From positions 88,656 to 126,574 of the forward strand of contig JANWIN010000004.1 in assembly GCA_025449905.1 (NCBI GenBank): a stretch of 37,919 nt of DNA. The letters are read 5' to 3'. Positions 19,082-27,869 of the stretch are shown here, in pieces. Below the pieces are notes generated by a model. It was not told the origin of the DNA, did not search any database, and saw only the letters and a list, made by a program, of their open reading frames with translations. This DNA is from Candidatus Saccharimonadales bacterium (GTDB lineage: Bacteria; Patescibacteriota; Saccharimonadia; Saccharimonadales; JANWIN01). Both the position numbers and the translations under genes were made by a program. The stretch's first letter is position 1; each line of letters begins with the position of its first letter.

Positions 19082-20047
19082 GTGACAAAACTTCGAAAAG
19101 TTGGAGGGTTATTATTTAGCCTAGCTTTACTTGGCGGGGTAATTTTTGCCTGGACTCAGCGACAGGACCTTTATGATTGGTATAGATTGCGTGGTTATGA
19201 CCCGCCAGCCACAGTAGCCCAACTCGCTAGAGACACGACCATGAGCGGCTACAGCCGAAAAGTCTTTTATGTTAATCATCCAGATCTAGAAAGCAAGGGC
19301 GAATTTAACCAGCATTGCCCGCAAACCGAGCAAACCATAGTTTTAGGTTGTTATGTCAAAAATGGGGGTATTTATCTTTACAATGTCCAAGATAAGAGGC
19401 TTGCCGGCGTTGAAGAGGTTACAGCTGCCCATGAACTACTGCACGCCTTATACGACCGTCTGAGTGACGGCGAGAAAAGTGAAGTAAACGGGCTACTAAA
19501 GCAGGCTTATGCCGGCGTAAATGACCCTCGTATTCGTAAAAATATAAGCTCCTACCAGCGCGAGGGCGCTAACATTACTAATGAGCTGCATTCCATCTTA
19601 GGCACAGAAGTCCGAAACCTACCAAAACAGCTTGAGGACTACTACCAAAAATATTTCTCCAATCGGCTAAAAATAGTAGATTACTCAGAAAATTATGAAC
19701 AGATTTTTACCTCTAATCAGGCTAAGATTGTTTCACTGAAGAAGGACATAGACAGCGCCAAGACTGAACTAAATAATCTTCATTCGTCCATAGATTCGCT
19801 TCGCGCACAAGTTTCTGAAGATTACGACCAGCTCCAACAACTCAGCAATAACGGCCAGGTTGAGGAATTTAACAACCGTGTGCCTGCCTATAACGCCAAA
19901 GTTAATCTCCTGCGCGCAAAAATTGAGGAGTTTAACCAAAAAGTTAGTTATGTAAACGAATTAGTAAGAAGATACAACCAGCTAAGCGTTGAGCAGTCTA
20001 GCCTCTACCGGGCTCTGGACAGCCATATAAAGTCCGCCCCGCGCTAA
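19082..20047 (+). CDS. Membrane-anchored coiled-coil protein with HEXXH motif; GTG start
   Basis: N-terminal TM; EVTAAHELLHALYDRL contains HELLH; long C-terminal coiled coil. Confidence 0.75.
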   Translation: MTKLRKVGGLLFSLALLGGVIFAWTQRQDLYDWYRLRGYDPPATVAQLARDTTMSGYSRKVFYVNHPDLESKGEFNQHCPQTEQTIVLGCYVKNGGIYLYNVQDKRLAGVEEVTAAHELLHALYDRLSDGEKSEVNGLLKQAYAGVNDPRIRKNISSYQREGANITNELHSILGTEVRNLPKQLEDYYQKYFSNRLKIVDYSENYEQIFTSNQAKIVSLKKDIDSAKTELNNLHSSIDSLRAQVSEDYDQLQQLSNNGQVEEFNNRVPAYNAKVNLLRAKIEEFNQKVSYVNELVRRYNQLSVEQSSLYRALDSHIKSAPR

Positions 20048-20065
20048 TTTGCTACACTGTAATAA

Positions 20066-21412
20066 ATGGCCAAAAAATCAATAAGCCAATATGTTTGCAC
20101 AAATTGCGGAGCAATAAGTCCTACCTGGTCTGGCCGCTGCTATCAATGCAGTGAGTGGAACACCCTAACTGAGCAGGTTGAAGTCAATACCAGCTCAGTT
20201 TCTACGGCCGGCACAGCTTTAAAACCCGAAAGCGTTAAAACCTTAGTAGCTAGGCGGACCCATCAACGAATAGCCAGCGGTATTAATGAGCTAGATGTAG
20301 TCCTGGGCGGTGGTTTTGTCGCCGGCAGCGTAAATTTAATTGCCGGCCAACCGGGCATTGGCAAGAGCACACTGCTACTTCAACTTGCCGATAAGGTTTC
20401 TGCTAAGCACGCAGTTTTATATGTTAGCGGTGAGGAATCAGCTCACCAGATTGGACTCCGGGCCAAGCGCTTGGGCGCTGGCAAGCCCAAGCTACAGCTG
20501 GCGACCAGCTCAAACGCTGATGATATTGCCACCACTATTGCCGGCGGCCAATACGATCTAGTAATTGTTGACTCTATACAGGCGGTTACAACTACGTCTG
20601 TTTCTTCGGCAACGGGCACAATTAGCCAGATTTCTGGCAGTGCCCAGCTTTTAAGCGCGGCCGCTAAACAAACCTCTACGGCCTTAATGTTGGTTGGCCA
20701 CGTTACTAAAGAAGGTGAAATTGCCGGCCCAAAAGTTTTGGAGCATGTCGTTGATGTTGTTTTGCAGCTGGAAGGGGAGCGCTATGGCGGGTTGAGGGTT
20801 CTGCGCGGAGTAAAAAACCGCTACGGCTCAACAAATGAAACCGGAATTTTTGAAATGGAAGACAAAGGACTTAATCCGGTCGCCAATCCGTCAGCGGCTC
20901 TGCTGGCCGAACGCCAAGTCAGTGACGGCTCTGTAGTTCTGGCCACCATGGAAGGAAGCCGTCCATTATTAGTTGAGGTTCAGGCTTTAGTAAACCGGAC
21001 CAGCTTTGGCTATCCCAAGCGAGCGGCCAGCGGAATTGATTTAAACCGACTAAATCTATTAATTGCCATGCTGGAACGACGGACTAAGCTTAGCCTTAGC
21101 GACCAGGATGTTTATGTCAATATTGTCGGCGGCATCAAGATTAGTGAACCAGCAGCCGATCTGGCCATTTGTATGGCTATTGCCTCCGCCAGTCGCGGTA
21201 TGAAGCTAAAAAAGGATGCTGTAGTTTACGGCGAAGTTGGTTTATCGGGTGAAGTTCGCCATGTGCCTTTTGCAGATAAACGCTTAGCTGAAGCCAAAAA
21301 ACTTGGCTTCGTTGGAGCTATAGGTCCAAATCTAAAGAACTTTAAAAAACCCGGGTTCCATCCGGTCCGTGACATTAGAAGTGCCCTTAATCAATTCCTA
21401 GAAAAAGATTAA
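20066..21412 (+). CDS. radA: DNA repair protein RadA
   Basis: CTNCGAISPTWSGRCYQCSEWNTL zinc finger, GQPGIGKSTLLLQ, KNRYGSTNETGIFEM, Lon-like C-terminus. Confidence 0.96.
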   Translation: MAKKSISQYVCTNCGAISPTWSGRCYQCSEWNTLTEQVEVNTSSVSTAGTALKPESVKTLVARRTHQRIASGINELDVVLGGGFVAGSVNLIAGQPGIGKSTLLLQLADKVSAKHAVLYVSGEESAHQIGLRAKRLGAGKPKLQLATSSNADDIATTIAGGQYDLVIVDSIQAVTTTSVSSATGTISQISGSAQLLSAAAKQTSTALMLVGHVTKEGEIAGPKVLEHVVDVVLQLEGERYGGLRVLRGVKNRYGSTNETGIFEMEDKGLNPVANPSAALLAERQVSDGSVVLATMEGSRPLLVEVQALVNRTSFGYPKRAASGIDLNRLNLLIAMLERRTKLSLSDQDVYVNIVGGIKISEPAADLAICMAIASASRGMKLKKDAVVYGEVGLSGEVRHVPFADKRLAEAKKLGFVGAIGPNLKNFKKPGFHPVRDIRSALNQFLEKD

Positions 21413-24204
21413 TGCCCGAATAGGCCGTGGTGGTGGCCATTAGAGTTGGAATTTACTCCCTGAACACTACCAGTTTGAAAATTGTAAGATTCCGCTGCTT
21501 GTGCTCCATAGAGCACACTATCTGTCACTTGAACGCTAATAGTCTTAGAGCCATCTGAATTTGTGGTGTATTGAAAAGTTGAATAGCCGCCAGTCTTTTT
21601 AAGCAACTTAAGTGACTTTCCATCTACGGACACCGAAATATTAAATGGAAACTTATCACTGGTCAGTGGATGTGTGCCTGGCGAGTATTGAACGCTAATC
21701 TTATAAACACCACCTCCATTATCGTCAACTGTGATGCCGTCAATAGTCGGTCTGGCGTCACCACACTTATGAATATCGTCTTTATCCGTACCTGTAGAAT
21801 TGCCACCATTAACAAACGTATCGCTAGAAAAACTGCCTACTGCAGCATTGTTAACGGTCTTTTTTGCTCTGTCGGGCGTACAATTAGTTGCGAGTTTATT
21901 TGAGACAATGTCAATGACTTCTGATTTAGTAGCAACCTTTTTAGGTTGGTACCAAGAAGGGAAAATATCAGTGCTAGGACTTGGCTCGACTGAGGCTACG
22001 CCAACATGGCTGCGGACAACATATGCTGGCAGAGTCTTTACGCCGCTAGGACGTTTTCGCTCGACTGGCTGTAAACCGGTATGGGCTTGATTCATCCAGT
22101 TCGAAATAATTGGCTGGGTCATCGTTTCCATAAAGCCACTCATGACCCTTTGACGATTATGATAGCCAACCCATACACCAGCGGCGTATTTGGTTGAAAA
22201 GCTCATCATTAGGCCGTCTTTGCCGTCATTGGTTGTTCCGGTTTTTACACCAAATCGCCAATTGTTGAAGATGTGTGTTTTACGGCTAAGATAGCTGGCG
22301 TTGGGGTCGCTAATCATGTCGGCTACGATGTAAGCTGCATCTGGACGAACGGCTTGCTCGCCTTTGGATTTCTTCCACTCATACAGCGGCTTAGACCGGG
22401 CATCAGTAATCTTTAATATGTAAGTCTGCGGCAGGTTAACGCCATCTCTCGAAATTGAAGCAAAGCCGTGGACATGTTCATCTAGCTTTAGGTAAGCGCC
22501 ATCACCAATGGCTGACGAGCCGTAACAGGGTCCCTCTTTGGTTAGCTTGTCGTCGACATAACAATTGTAGCCACTCTTCAAGCCTAATTTTTTTGCTACA
22601 TCACGAGTTTTATCAATACCGGCAATCAACATGGCCTTAACGGCTGGGATATTAAGAGAACCACCTAAAGCATATCTAAGTGACAATGGTCCCGGTTGAC
22701 GGAAGTCATAGTCCACCAAACAATTACCGCCGTCGCGCGGACGGGCGTGATTAGTGCAGGGGTAGCCAGGCAAGGGTCCTACTTTATCATACAAAACCGA
22801 CCCAGCCCCGGAGTTAGTAGTATTTTCCAGTAGCGAAATATAATCATATGGCTTAAAGCTGGAACCTGGAGGAATCCGGAGTCGGGCATAATTATTTTGA
22901 CCATGATCCTTATCGGTAAAATCAACTCCGCCAACTAAAGCTACCATTTGGCCTGTAGGCACGTCTTCGGCGGCAAAACCAATTTCGTCCCCTCCTTGGG
23001 CGCGGACTTGGTAAATTCCGTTTTGAACTACCTGCTCGGCTTGTTTTTGTTTTTCAAGATCAAGAGTAGTTGTAACTTTCCAACCGCCACGCTTAGCCGT
23101 ATCAGAACTCTGTAATATTTCATTTTCTAGCTGTTCCTTGGCGGTCAGCACGAAATACGGTGCCTTAATACCGGCAAATTTAGTAGGCCTTGGTTTAACG
23201 GCAGCTATAACATTGACTTTTTTAGCTTTCGCAGCTTTCTCCTTGCTTATCATGCCTTGGTCGACCATTTGGTCTAAGATATACCGCTGCCGACCAACAG
23301 CTGAAGCCTTGTCGAAATCAGCGCTGTATGGTGAATAATAGCGCGGCGATTTAGGAATAGCTGCCAACATCGTTGCTTCAGCTAGTGATAGCTCGTCTGC
23401 CGACTTGTTAAAATAATCACGCGCTGCGGCTTCAACACCGTATTCAATACCGCCATAAGGTGCAACATTCAGATAGCCGCTTAAAATCTCTTGCTTGGAA
23501 TAGGTGCGCTCTAGCTCGACCGCCAGAATAATTTCTTTAATTTTTCGGGCATAACTACGGTCCAGTGTCCAGTTTTGAGTTAGCTTAACTAGCTGCTGAG
23601 TTATGGTAGAGCCACCTTGGGTCGTGCCGCTGCCGCCGAAGACATTATTCCACCCCGCTCGGATTATGCCGCGAACATCAAATCCACCGTGCTTAAAGAA
23701 ATCTTTGTCCTCAATTGCCACAGTGGCTTGCTTCATGTAGGTAGAGATATCTTTATCTTTGACGGGGATACGTTTAACCGCGTCATAATCTTCCCACAGC
23801 AGCACCTTACCAGTGCGATCATAGTACTGTGTACTACCGCCGAGGTTTTTACCATAAATATCGTCTTTAAGGTTCGGCAAGTCTTTTCTAAAGTATGCAA
23901 ACAGACCAATTAACAGTAAGAAACTGGCGGCAATGGTAATGCCAAAAATTTTAAGCGCCATAATAGCGCCCTCGCGGCTAAACCAATAATGATACATTCG
24001 GCTGGGTTGGAAGTGGTAAAAAAAGCGCTTAACACGACCTTTTGGTAAACCGGCTAAGCGTTCGGCCTTGCGTCGCTGTAAATCGTCACGCCAAGTAACC
24101 CAGCGAGCTACCAGGTTACGATTTACTTTAATCGTCTTGCCGCTATGGGTCGTAAACTGGTTACGGCTACTACGGCGGCCCACTCTCCGTCTTGGTCTGC
24201 TCAT
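21409..24204 (-). CDS. Class A penicillin-binding protein (transglycosylase/transpeptidase)
   Basis: VAIEDKDFFKHGGFD, QGGSTITQQLVK, PGSSFKPYDY, VKTGTTNDGKDG. Confidence 0.95.
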   Translation of the reverse strand: MSRPRRRVGRRSSRNQFTTHSGKTIKVNRNLVARWVTWRDDLQRRKAERLAGLPKGRVKRFFYHFQPSRMYHYWFSREGAIMALKIFGITIAASFLLLIGLFAYFRKDLPNLKDDIYGKNLGGSTQYYDRTGKVLLWEDYDAVKRIPVKDKDISTYMKQATVAIEDKDFFKHGGFDVRGIIRAGWNNVFGGSGTTQGGSTITQQLVKLTQNWTLDRSYARKIKEIILAVELERTYSKQEILSGYLNVAPYGGIEYGVEAAARDYFNKSADELSLAEATMLAAIPKSPRYYSPYSADFDKASAVGRQRYILDQMVDQGMISKEKAAKAKKVNVIAAVKPRPTKFAGIKAPYFVLTAKEQLENEILQSSDTAKRGGWKVTTTLDLEKQKQAEQVVQNGIYQVRAQGGDEIGFAAEDVPTGQMVALVGGVDFTDKDHGQNNYARLRIPPGSSFKPYDYISLLENTTNSGAGSVLYDKVGPLPGYPCTNHARPRDGGNCLVDYDFRQPGPLSLRYALGGSLNIPAVKAMLIAGIDKTRDVAKKLGLKSGYNCYVDDKLTKEGPCYGSSAIGDGAYLKLDEHVHGFASISRDGVNLPQTYILKITDARSKPLYEWKKSKGEQAVRPDAAYIVADMISDPNASYLSRKTHIFNNWRFGVKTGTTNDGKDGLMMSFSTKYAAGVWVGYHNRQRVMSGFMETMTQPIISNWMNQAHTGLQPVERKRPSGVKTLPAYVVRSHVGVASVEPSPSTDIFPSWYQPKKVATKSEVIDIVSNKLATNCTPDRAKKTVNNAAVGSFSSDTFVNGGNSTGTDKDDIHKCGDARPTIDGITVDDNGGGVYKISVQYSPGTHPLTSDKFPFNISVSVDGKSLKLLKKTGGYSTFQYTTNSDGSKTISVQVTDSVLYGAQAAESYNFQTGSVQGVNSNSNGHHHGLFGH

Positions 24205-24306
24205 ATTGTCTGTTTAATGCTTCCGTTCATGGATTTCAAGTCAACCATTATTATAGCAAAGCTTAGCCTTAGAAAAGAGCTTATTTTAAGCTATACTAGG
24301 GTTAAT

Positions 24307-25518
24307 ATGACCCTCTCTGAAGAGCTAAAATGGCGCGGCTTTATCAATCAGACAACCTACAGAGACCTAGCAACCCTCGACAAGCAAGTAAACAAGAAAT
24401 TTTACCATGGTTACGATGCCTCCGTTGACTCGCTTGCTATTGGTAACCTGGCAGCCGTCATGCTTGATAAACTGTTTATTCGCCATGGCTGGGAGCCGGT
24501 CATTTTGGCGGGCGGGGCAACCACTTTAATCGGCGACCCAGGCGGTAAGGACAAAGAAAGACCTTTGCAATCTACGCAAGCTGTAGAGAAAAATGTAGCA
24601 GCTGTTAAGCTTCAGCTAGAGAAGTTGTTTGGCTCTAAAGTTATATTTGAGAATAACCTAAACTGGCTCAAATATGTTAAACTTTTAGACTTTTTGCGCG
24701 ACATAGGCAAACATTTTTCGATGACAACGCTAGTTCAACGTGACTACATAGCCCGGCGAATAGGCGGTCAAGGCTCCGGTATTAGCTACAGTGAGTTTAG
24801 TTACACGCTCTTACAGGGATATGACTTTTTAGAACTTTACAAAAAGTATGGAGTTAGCTTGCAGCTGGCCGGGAGCGATCAGTGGGGCAACTGCCTGTCG
24901 GGGGTTGAGTTGGTTAGGCGGGTTACCGGCAAGGAGGTCAACGCTCTAACTATGCCCCTAATTATCAACAAAATTACCGGCAAAAAATTTGGCAAGAGCG
25001 AAGCTGGCGCTGTTTGGCTGGATGAGAATAAAACTAGCCCAAATGACTTTTATCAATTTTGGCTTAACGTTGATGATCGGAGTGTAATTGATTATCTTAA
25101 AATCTATACTGAGCTTGATAAGGCTGAAACGGAGACTTTAATTGAAGGATTTAAAAAAGATAAAAGCCAGCGTAGCGCTCAAAAAAAATTAGCTCACGAT
25201 GTCACCAAGCTAGTTCACGGCGCTAAAGCAGCCCAGCAGGCAGAGGCGTTGGCCACAGGCCTTAAATCAGGGTCATCCAAGAGCAGCGAGGCTAAAATTG
25301 AGGCGCCAAAAGATATGAACATAGTTGAGGCCTTAGTTAAAAGTGGTTTAGCCTCGTCGAAAACCGAAGCCCGGCAGCTGTTAGCTAGCGGCGGCGTTTA
25401 CGTTAATGGCAGTCAGACCACTAAAGATAGTTTTGAAGAGTCTGATTTTAAAGACGGTTTATTGAAATTGCGGCGTGGTAAGACATTAAAAAACACGGTG
25501 ATAATCAAGCAAAAATAA
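24307..25518 (+). CDS. tyrS: Tyrosyl-tRNA synthetase
   Basis: ILAGGATTLIGDPGGKDKER, LQLAGSDQWGN, KFGKSEAGAVWLD (KFGKS), C-terminal S4 domain; ATG 24307 fits better than the 24145 ORF start. Confidence 0.95.
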   Translation: MTLSEELKWRGFINQTTYRDLATLDKQVNKKFYHGYDASVDSLAIGNLAAVMLDKLFIRHGWEPVILAGGATTLIGDPGGKDKERPLQSTQAVEKNVAAVKLQLEKLFGSKVIFENNLNWLKYVKLLDFLRDIGKHFSMTTLVQRDYIARRIGGQGSGISYSEFSYTLLQGYDFLELYKKYGVSLQLAGSDQWGNCLSGVELVRRVTGKEVNALTMPLIINKITGKKFGKSEAGAVWLDENKTSPNDFYQFWLNVDDRSVIDYLKIYTELDKAETETLIEGFKKDKSQRSAQKKLAHDVTKLVHGAKAAQQAEALATGLKSGSSKSSEAKIEAPKDMNIVEALVKSGLASSKTEARQLLASGGVYVNGSQTTKDSFEESDFKDGLLKLRRGKTLKNTVIIKQK

Positions 25519-26270
25519 TGGTAAAAAAAGCGGATCAGTACAACGACCCTAAGCACAATTACCTACATTACTGGGATGGTCGTGACTACGAAAATGCCGC
25601 GGAACAAATTGCAATTAAGCGCTTACTCAAAAATAAGCATTTTAAGCACGCTGTTGATGTTGGTGGCGGCTATGGCCGGCTGTGTATTTTGCTTGAAAAT
25701 TATGCCGATAAAGTTACCTTGGCGGAGCCTAGCCAGCAACAGCTGAACATTGCTAAAAACTTTCTAAAGAACTATCCGGAAATTGAACGCAAACTTACTC
25801 AAGCCGATAAATTAGACTTTAAGAGTAGCTCCGTGGACCTTTTGACGATGGTCAGGGTAATGCATCACTTGCCGGACCCCAAAGATGAGTTTAAGGAGAT
25901 AAGCCGAGTTCTAGCCAAAGACGGTCTTTTTATTCTGGAAGTGGCTAATTTTGCCCACGGCCGCAACCGCATAAAATATTGGCTAAAACGAAAAAAACTT
26001 CCTGTTGAACCAGTTGATATTCGCTCAGAAAAAAATAAAGGCAAGGATGAAATTCAATTTGTAAATCACAACCCTAAAACTGTTGTCCACCAGCTCAATA
26101 AAGCCGGCTTTGAAGTAATGGACGTCTTGTCGGTCTCTAATTTGCGCTCGCCGACTCTCAAGAAGATCGCGCCGCGTAACATCATGTTAGCAATGGAGAA
26201 ATTCCTTCAGCCAACACTTGCTAAAACCTACTTTGGCCCTAGTGTTTTTTTCTTACTTAAGAAAAAATAA
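25518..26270 (+). CDS. Class I SAM-dependent methyltransferase
   Basis: HAVDVGGGYGRLCILL (motif I), VDLLTMVRVMHHLPDPKDEFKEISRVLAKDGLFIL. Confidence 0.85.
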   Translation: MVKKADQYNDPKHNYLHYWDGRDYENAAEQIAIKRLLKNKHFKHAVDVGGGYGRLCILLENYADKVTLAEPSQQQLNIAKNFLKNYPEIERKLTQADKLDFKSSSVDLLTMVRVMHHLPDPKDEFKEISRVLAKDGLFILEVANFAHGRNRIKYWLKRKKLPVEPVDIRSEKNKGKDEIQFVNHNPKTVVHQLNKAGFEVMDVLSVSNLRSPTLKKIAPRNIMLAMEKFLQPTLAKTYFGPSVFFLLKKK

Positions 26271-26304
26271 CGCTCAAGCTTTGTGTGCTAAAATTTCTTT
26301 AAGT

Positions 26305-26946
26305 ATGGATGAAGTTATTCGTGATGTAGATACTGGTCAGCCGGTGTCACAGCCCAAGCAACCCAAAAAGCCCAAAGCCAAGAAAATACTTATCGGATTG
26401 ATTATTGTGGCTTTGTTAGCTGGAACGTTTGCTCTTGGCTATGCCATTCGTGCTGAGGATGAACATGATATACCCGGTGAGCAACAAGCTAAAATAAATG
26501 ATCTAGAGGCTCAAGTGACCAAGCTTAAAAATGATTTAGAGGCCGCTACGACTGCCTCTGATAAATCCACCGAAACAACTATTCCAGATCAGGAAACTCG
26601 AGATATGATTACTTCGGCTATCAATGCTCGTCAAGTAGTCAATATCAAAGAGCATCTACTAAACAAAGTATTTGTCATACATGCTGCAAGTGAAGGAATG
26701 GGGGGGCGCACACCTAGTCAAGCCATAAAAGACATCAGTGCTGACATTGAGAATTCTAAAACGCCTTGGGACTTCGACTTATCAAGTGAAACACTCGACA
26801 AATACAGTAGCGGCGATTATGCCGAGTACTTCCCGGCAGGTGGATTAGTTGGTGAATCGGCCGACGGCACGGTGGTGTCCTTCACCTTTAATACTGCCGG
26901 CAAAATAAGCGTCATCTTTATAGCCGCTGACTCCTCTCTTCTTTGA
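26305..26946 (+). CDS. Hypothetical single-TM protein with short coiled coil
   Basis: ATG 26305 (MDEVIRDVDTGQPVSQ) 10 nt after TAAAAT; TM segment ILIGLIIVALLAGTFALGYAI. Confidence 0.65.
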   Translation: MDEVIRDVDTGQPVSQPKQPKKPKAKKILIGLIIVALLAGTFALGYAIRAEDEHDIPGEQQAKINDLEAQVTKLKNDLEAATTASDKSTETTIPDQETRDMITSAINARQVVNIKEHLLNKVFVIHAASEGMGGRTPSQAIKDISADIENSKTPWDFDLSSETLDKYSSGDYAEYFPAGGLVGESADGTVVSFTFNTAGKISVIFIAADSSLL

Positions 26947-26957
26947 TCTCGTTCAGC

Positions 26958-27002
26958 AAAATTGCACATTTTTGTGACGATCGTCAATATCTTGTACAAT
27001 TT
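26958..27002 (-). repeat. 45-bp two-tier palindromic element, copy 2 (inverted relative to copy 1)
   Basis: Minus strand AAATTGTACAAGATATTGACGATCGTCACAAAAATGTGCAATTTT. Confidence 0.8.
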
Positions 27003-27043
27003 TTAAAAGCAGGCTTCGAAGCTAGTTTTCGTATAATGGTAAT

Positions 27044-27577
27044 ATGCGCATAATTGCAGGGAGTTTAAAAGGACGGCAGTTTCAGTCTCCGCATGGATAT
27101 AGAACTCACCCAATGAGCGAGAAAGTACGCGGTGGTCTATTTAATATTCTAGGGGATATTGAAGGACTAAGCGTTTTAGATGCTTTTGCTGGTAGTGGCG
27201 CACTGAGTTTTGAGGCTATAAGCCGCGGTGCTAAGCATGCTACTGCTATTGATATTGATAAAAATGCTCATAAGACAGCCATTTCTAATGTAAGAGAATT
27301 GGGAATCGGTGACAGAATTAAAATTACTCAGGCTAATGTTAGCGGCTGGTCGGATAATAACCCTAAGGCAAAATTTGATCTGGTTTTTGTAGCTCCGCCT
27401 TATGATGACATACAGCCAAGGATAGTAGAAAAGTTAACGAAGCATATGGCGCTAAAAGGCTTGTTCATATTGGATTGGCCCGGAAAAGTGGAATCACCAG
27501 CGCTTAATGGCTTAAAAATTGTAGAGCAGAAGGACTATGGAGACGCCCAGCTAGTGTTTTACCGAAGAGTCTCGTAA
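27044..27577 (+). CDS. rsmD: RsmD-family 16S rRNA (guanine966-N2)-methyltransferase
   Basis: MRIIAGSLKGRQ...RPMSEKVRGGLFNIL-like start, VLDAFAGSGALSFEAISRGA; catalytic motif reads FVAPPYD. Confidence 0.9.
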   Translation: MRIIAGSLKGRQFQSPHGYRTHPMSEKVRGGLFNILGDIEGLSVLDAFAGSGALSFEAISRGAKHATAIDIDKNAHKTAISNVRELGIGDRIKITQANVSGWSDNNPKAKFDLVFVAPPYDDIQPRIVEKLTKHMALKGLFILDWPGKVESPALNGLKIVEQKDYGDAQLVFYRRVS

Positions 27578-27590
27578 AATATATTGACGT

Positions 27591-27675
27591 GCCGGGATGG
27601 CGAAATTGGTAGACGCACTAGCCTTAGGAGCTAGCGGGGCAACCCATGGAGGTTCGAGTCCTCTTCCCGGCACCA
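27591..27675 (+). tRNA. tRNA-Leu (anticodon UAG), class II, CCA encoded
   Basis: GCCGGGA/TCCCGGC acceptor stem, anticodon stem CTAGC-CTTAGGA-GCTAG, GGTTCGAGTCC T arm, long variable region, terminal ACCA. Confidence 0.95.
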
Positions 27676-27684
27676 ATACAATAA

Positions 27685-27713
27685 TTGACGAACATTGACA
27701 AGTGTGCTATAAT
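27685..27713 (+). promoter_or_regulatory. Sigma70-type promoter of the his leader
   Basis: TTGACG (27685-27690), 17-nt spacer, TATAAT (27708-27713). Confidence 0.88.
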
Positions 27714-27723
27714 ATCTCCCAGT

Positions 27724-27783
27724 ATGAATTATGTTCGGACTAACCAGCATCATCTACATCTATTGCCGGAGCTGATCGGTTAG
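27724..27783 (+). CDS. Putative histidine attenuator leader peptide MNYVRTNQHHLHLLPELIG
   Basis: ATG 10 nt after the -10 box; codons CAG CAT CAT CTA CAT CTA; followed by an intrinsic terminator and his-related genes. Confidence 0.82.
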   Translation: MNYVRTNQHHLHLLPELIG

Positions 27784-27808
27784 TTTCTCTTTGTCTCAAA
27801 ATACATAG

Positions 27809-27835
27809 AACGCCGGGTCGCCTCCGGCGTTTTTT
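27809..27835 (+). terminator. Intrinsic terminator/attenuator upstream of hisG-hisI-hisS
   Basis: AACGCCGG-GTCGCCT-CCGGCGTT stem-loop followed by a T run. Confidence 0.9.
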
Positions 27836-27869
27836 AATTCTGTTTATTTGTAATTTTAAGGAGAAGAAG

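Noticed and set aside
27591-27675. tRNA-Leu as an integration site for a mobile element carrying hisG-hisI
   Set aside because: No integrase and no direct repeat of the tRNA 3' end seen downstream; the attenuator and hisS linkage favour a native operon.
27685-27840. T-box riboswitch upstream of hisS
   Set aside because: No T-box consensus (UGGNACC-type bulge) or long stem I; the leader is too short and has a His-rich ORF instead.
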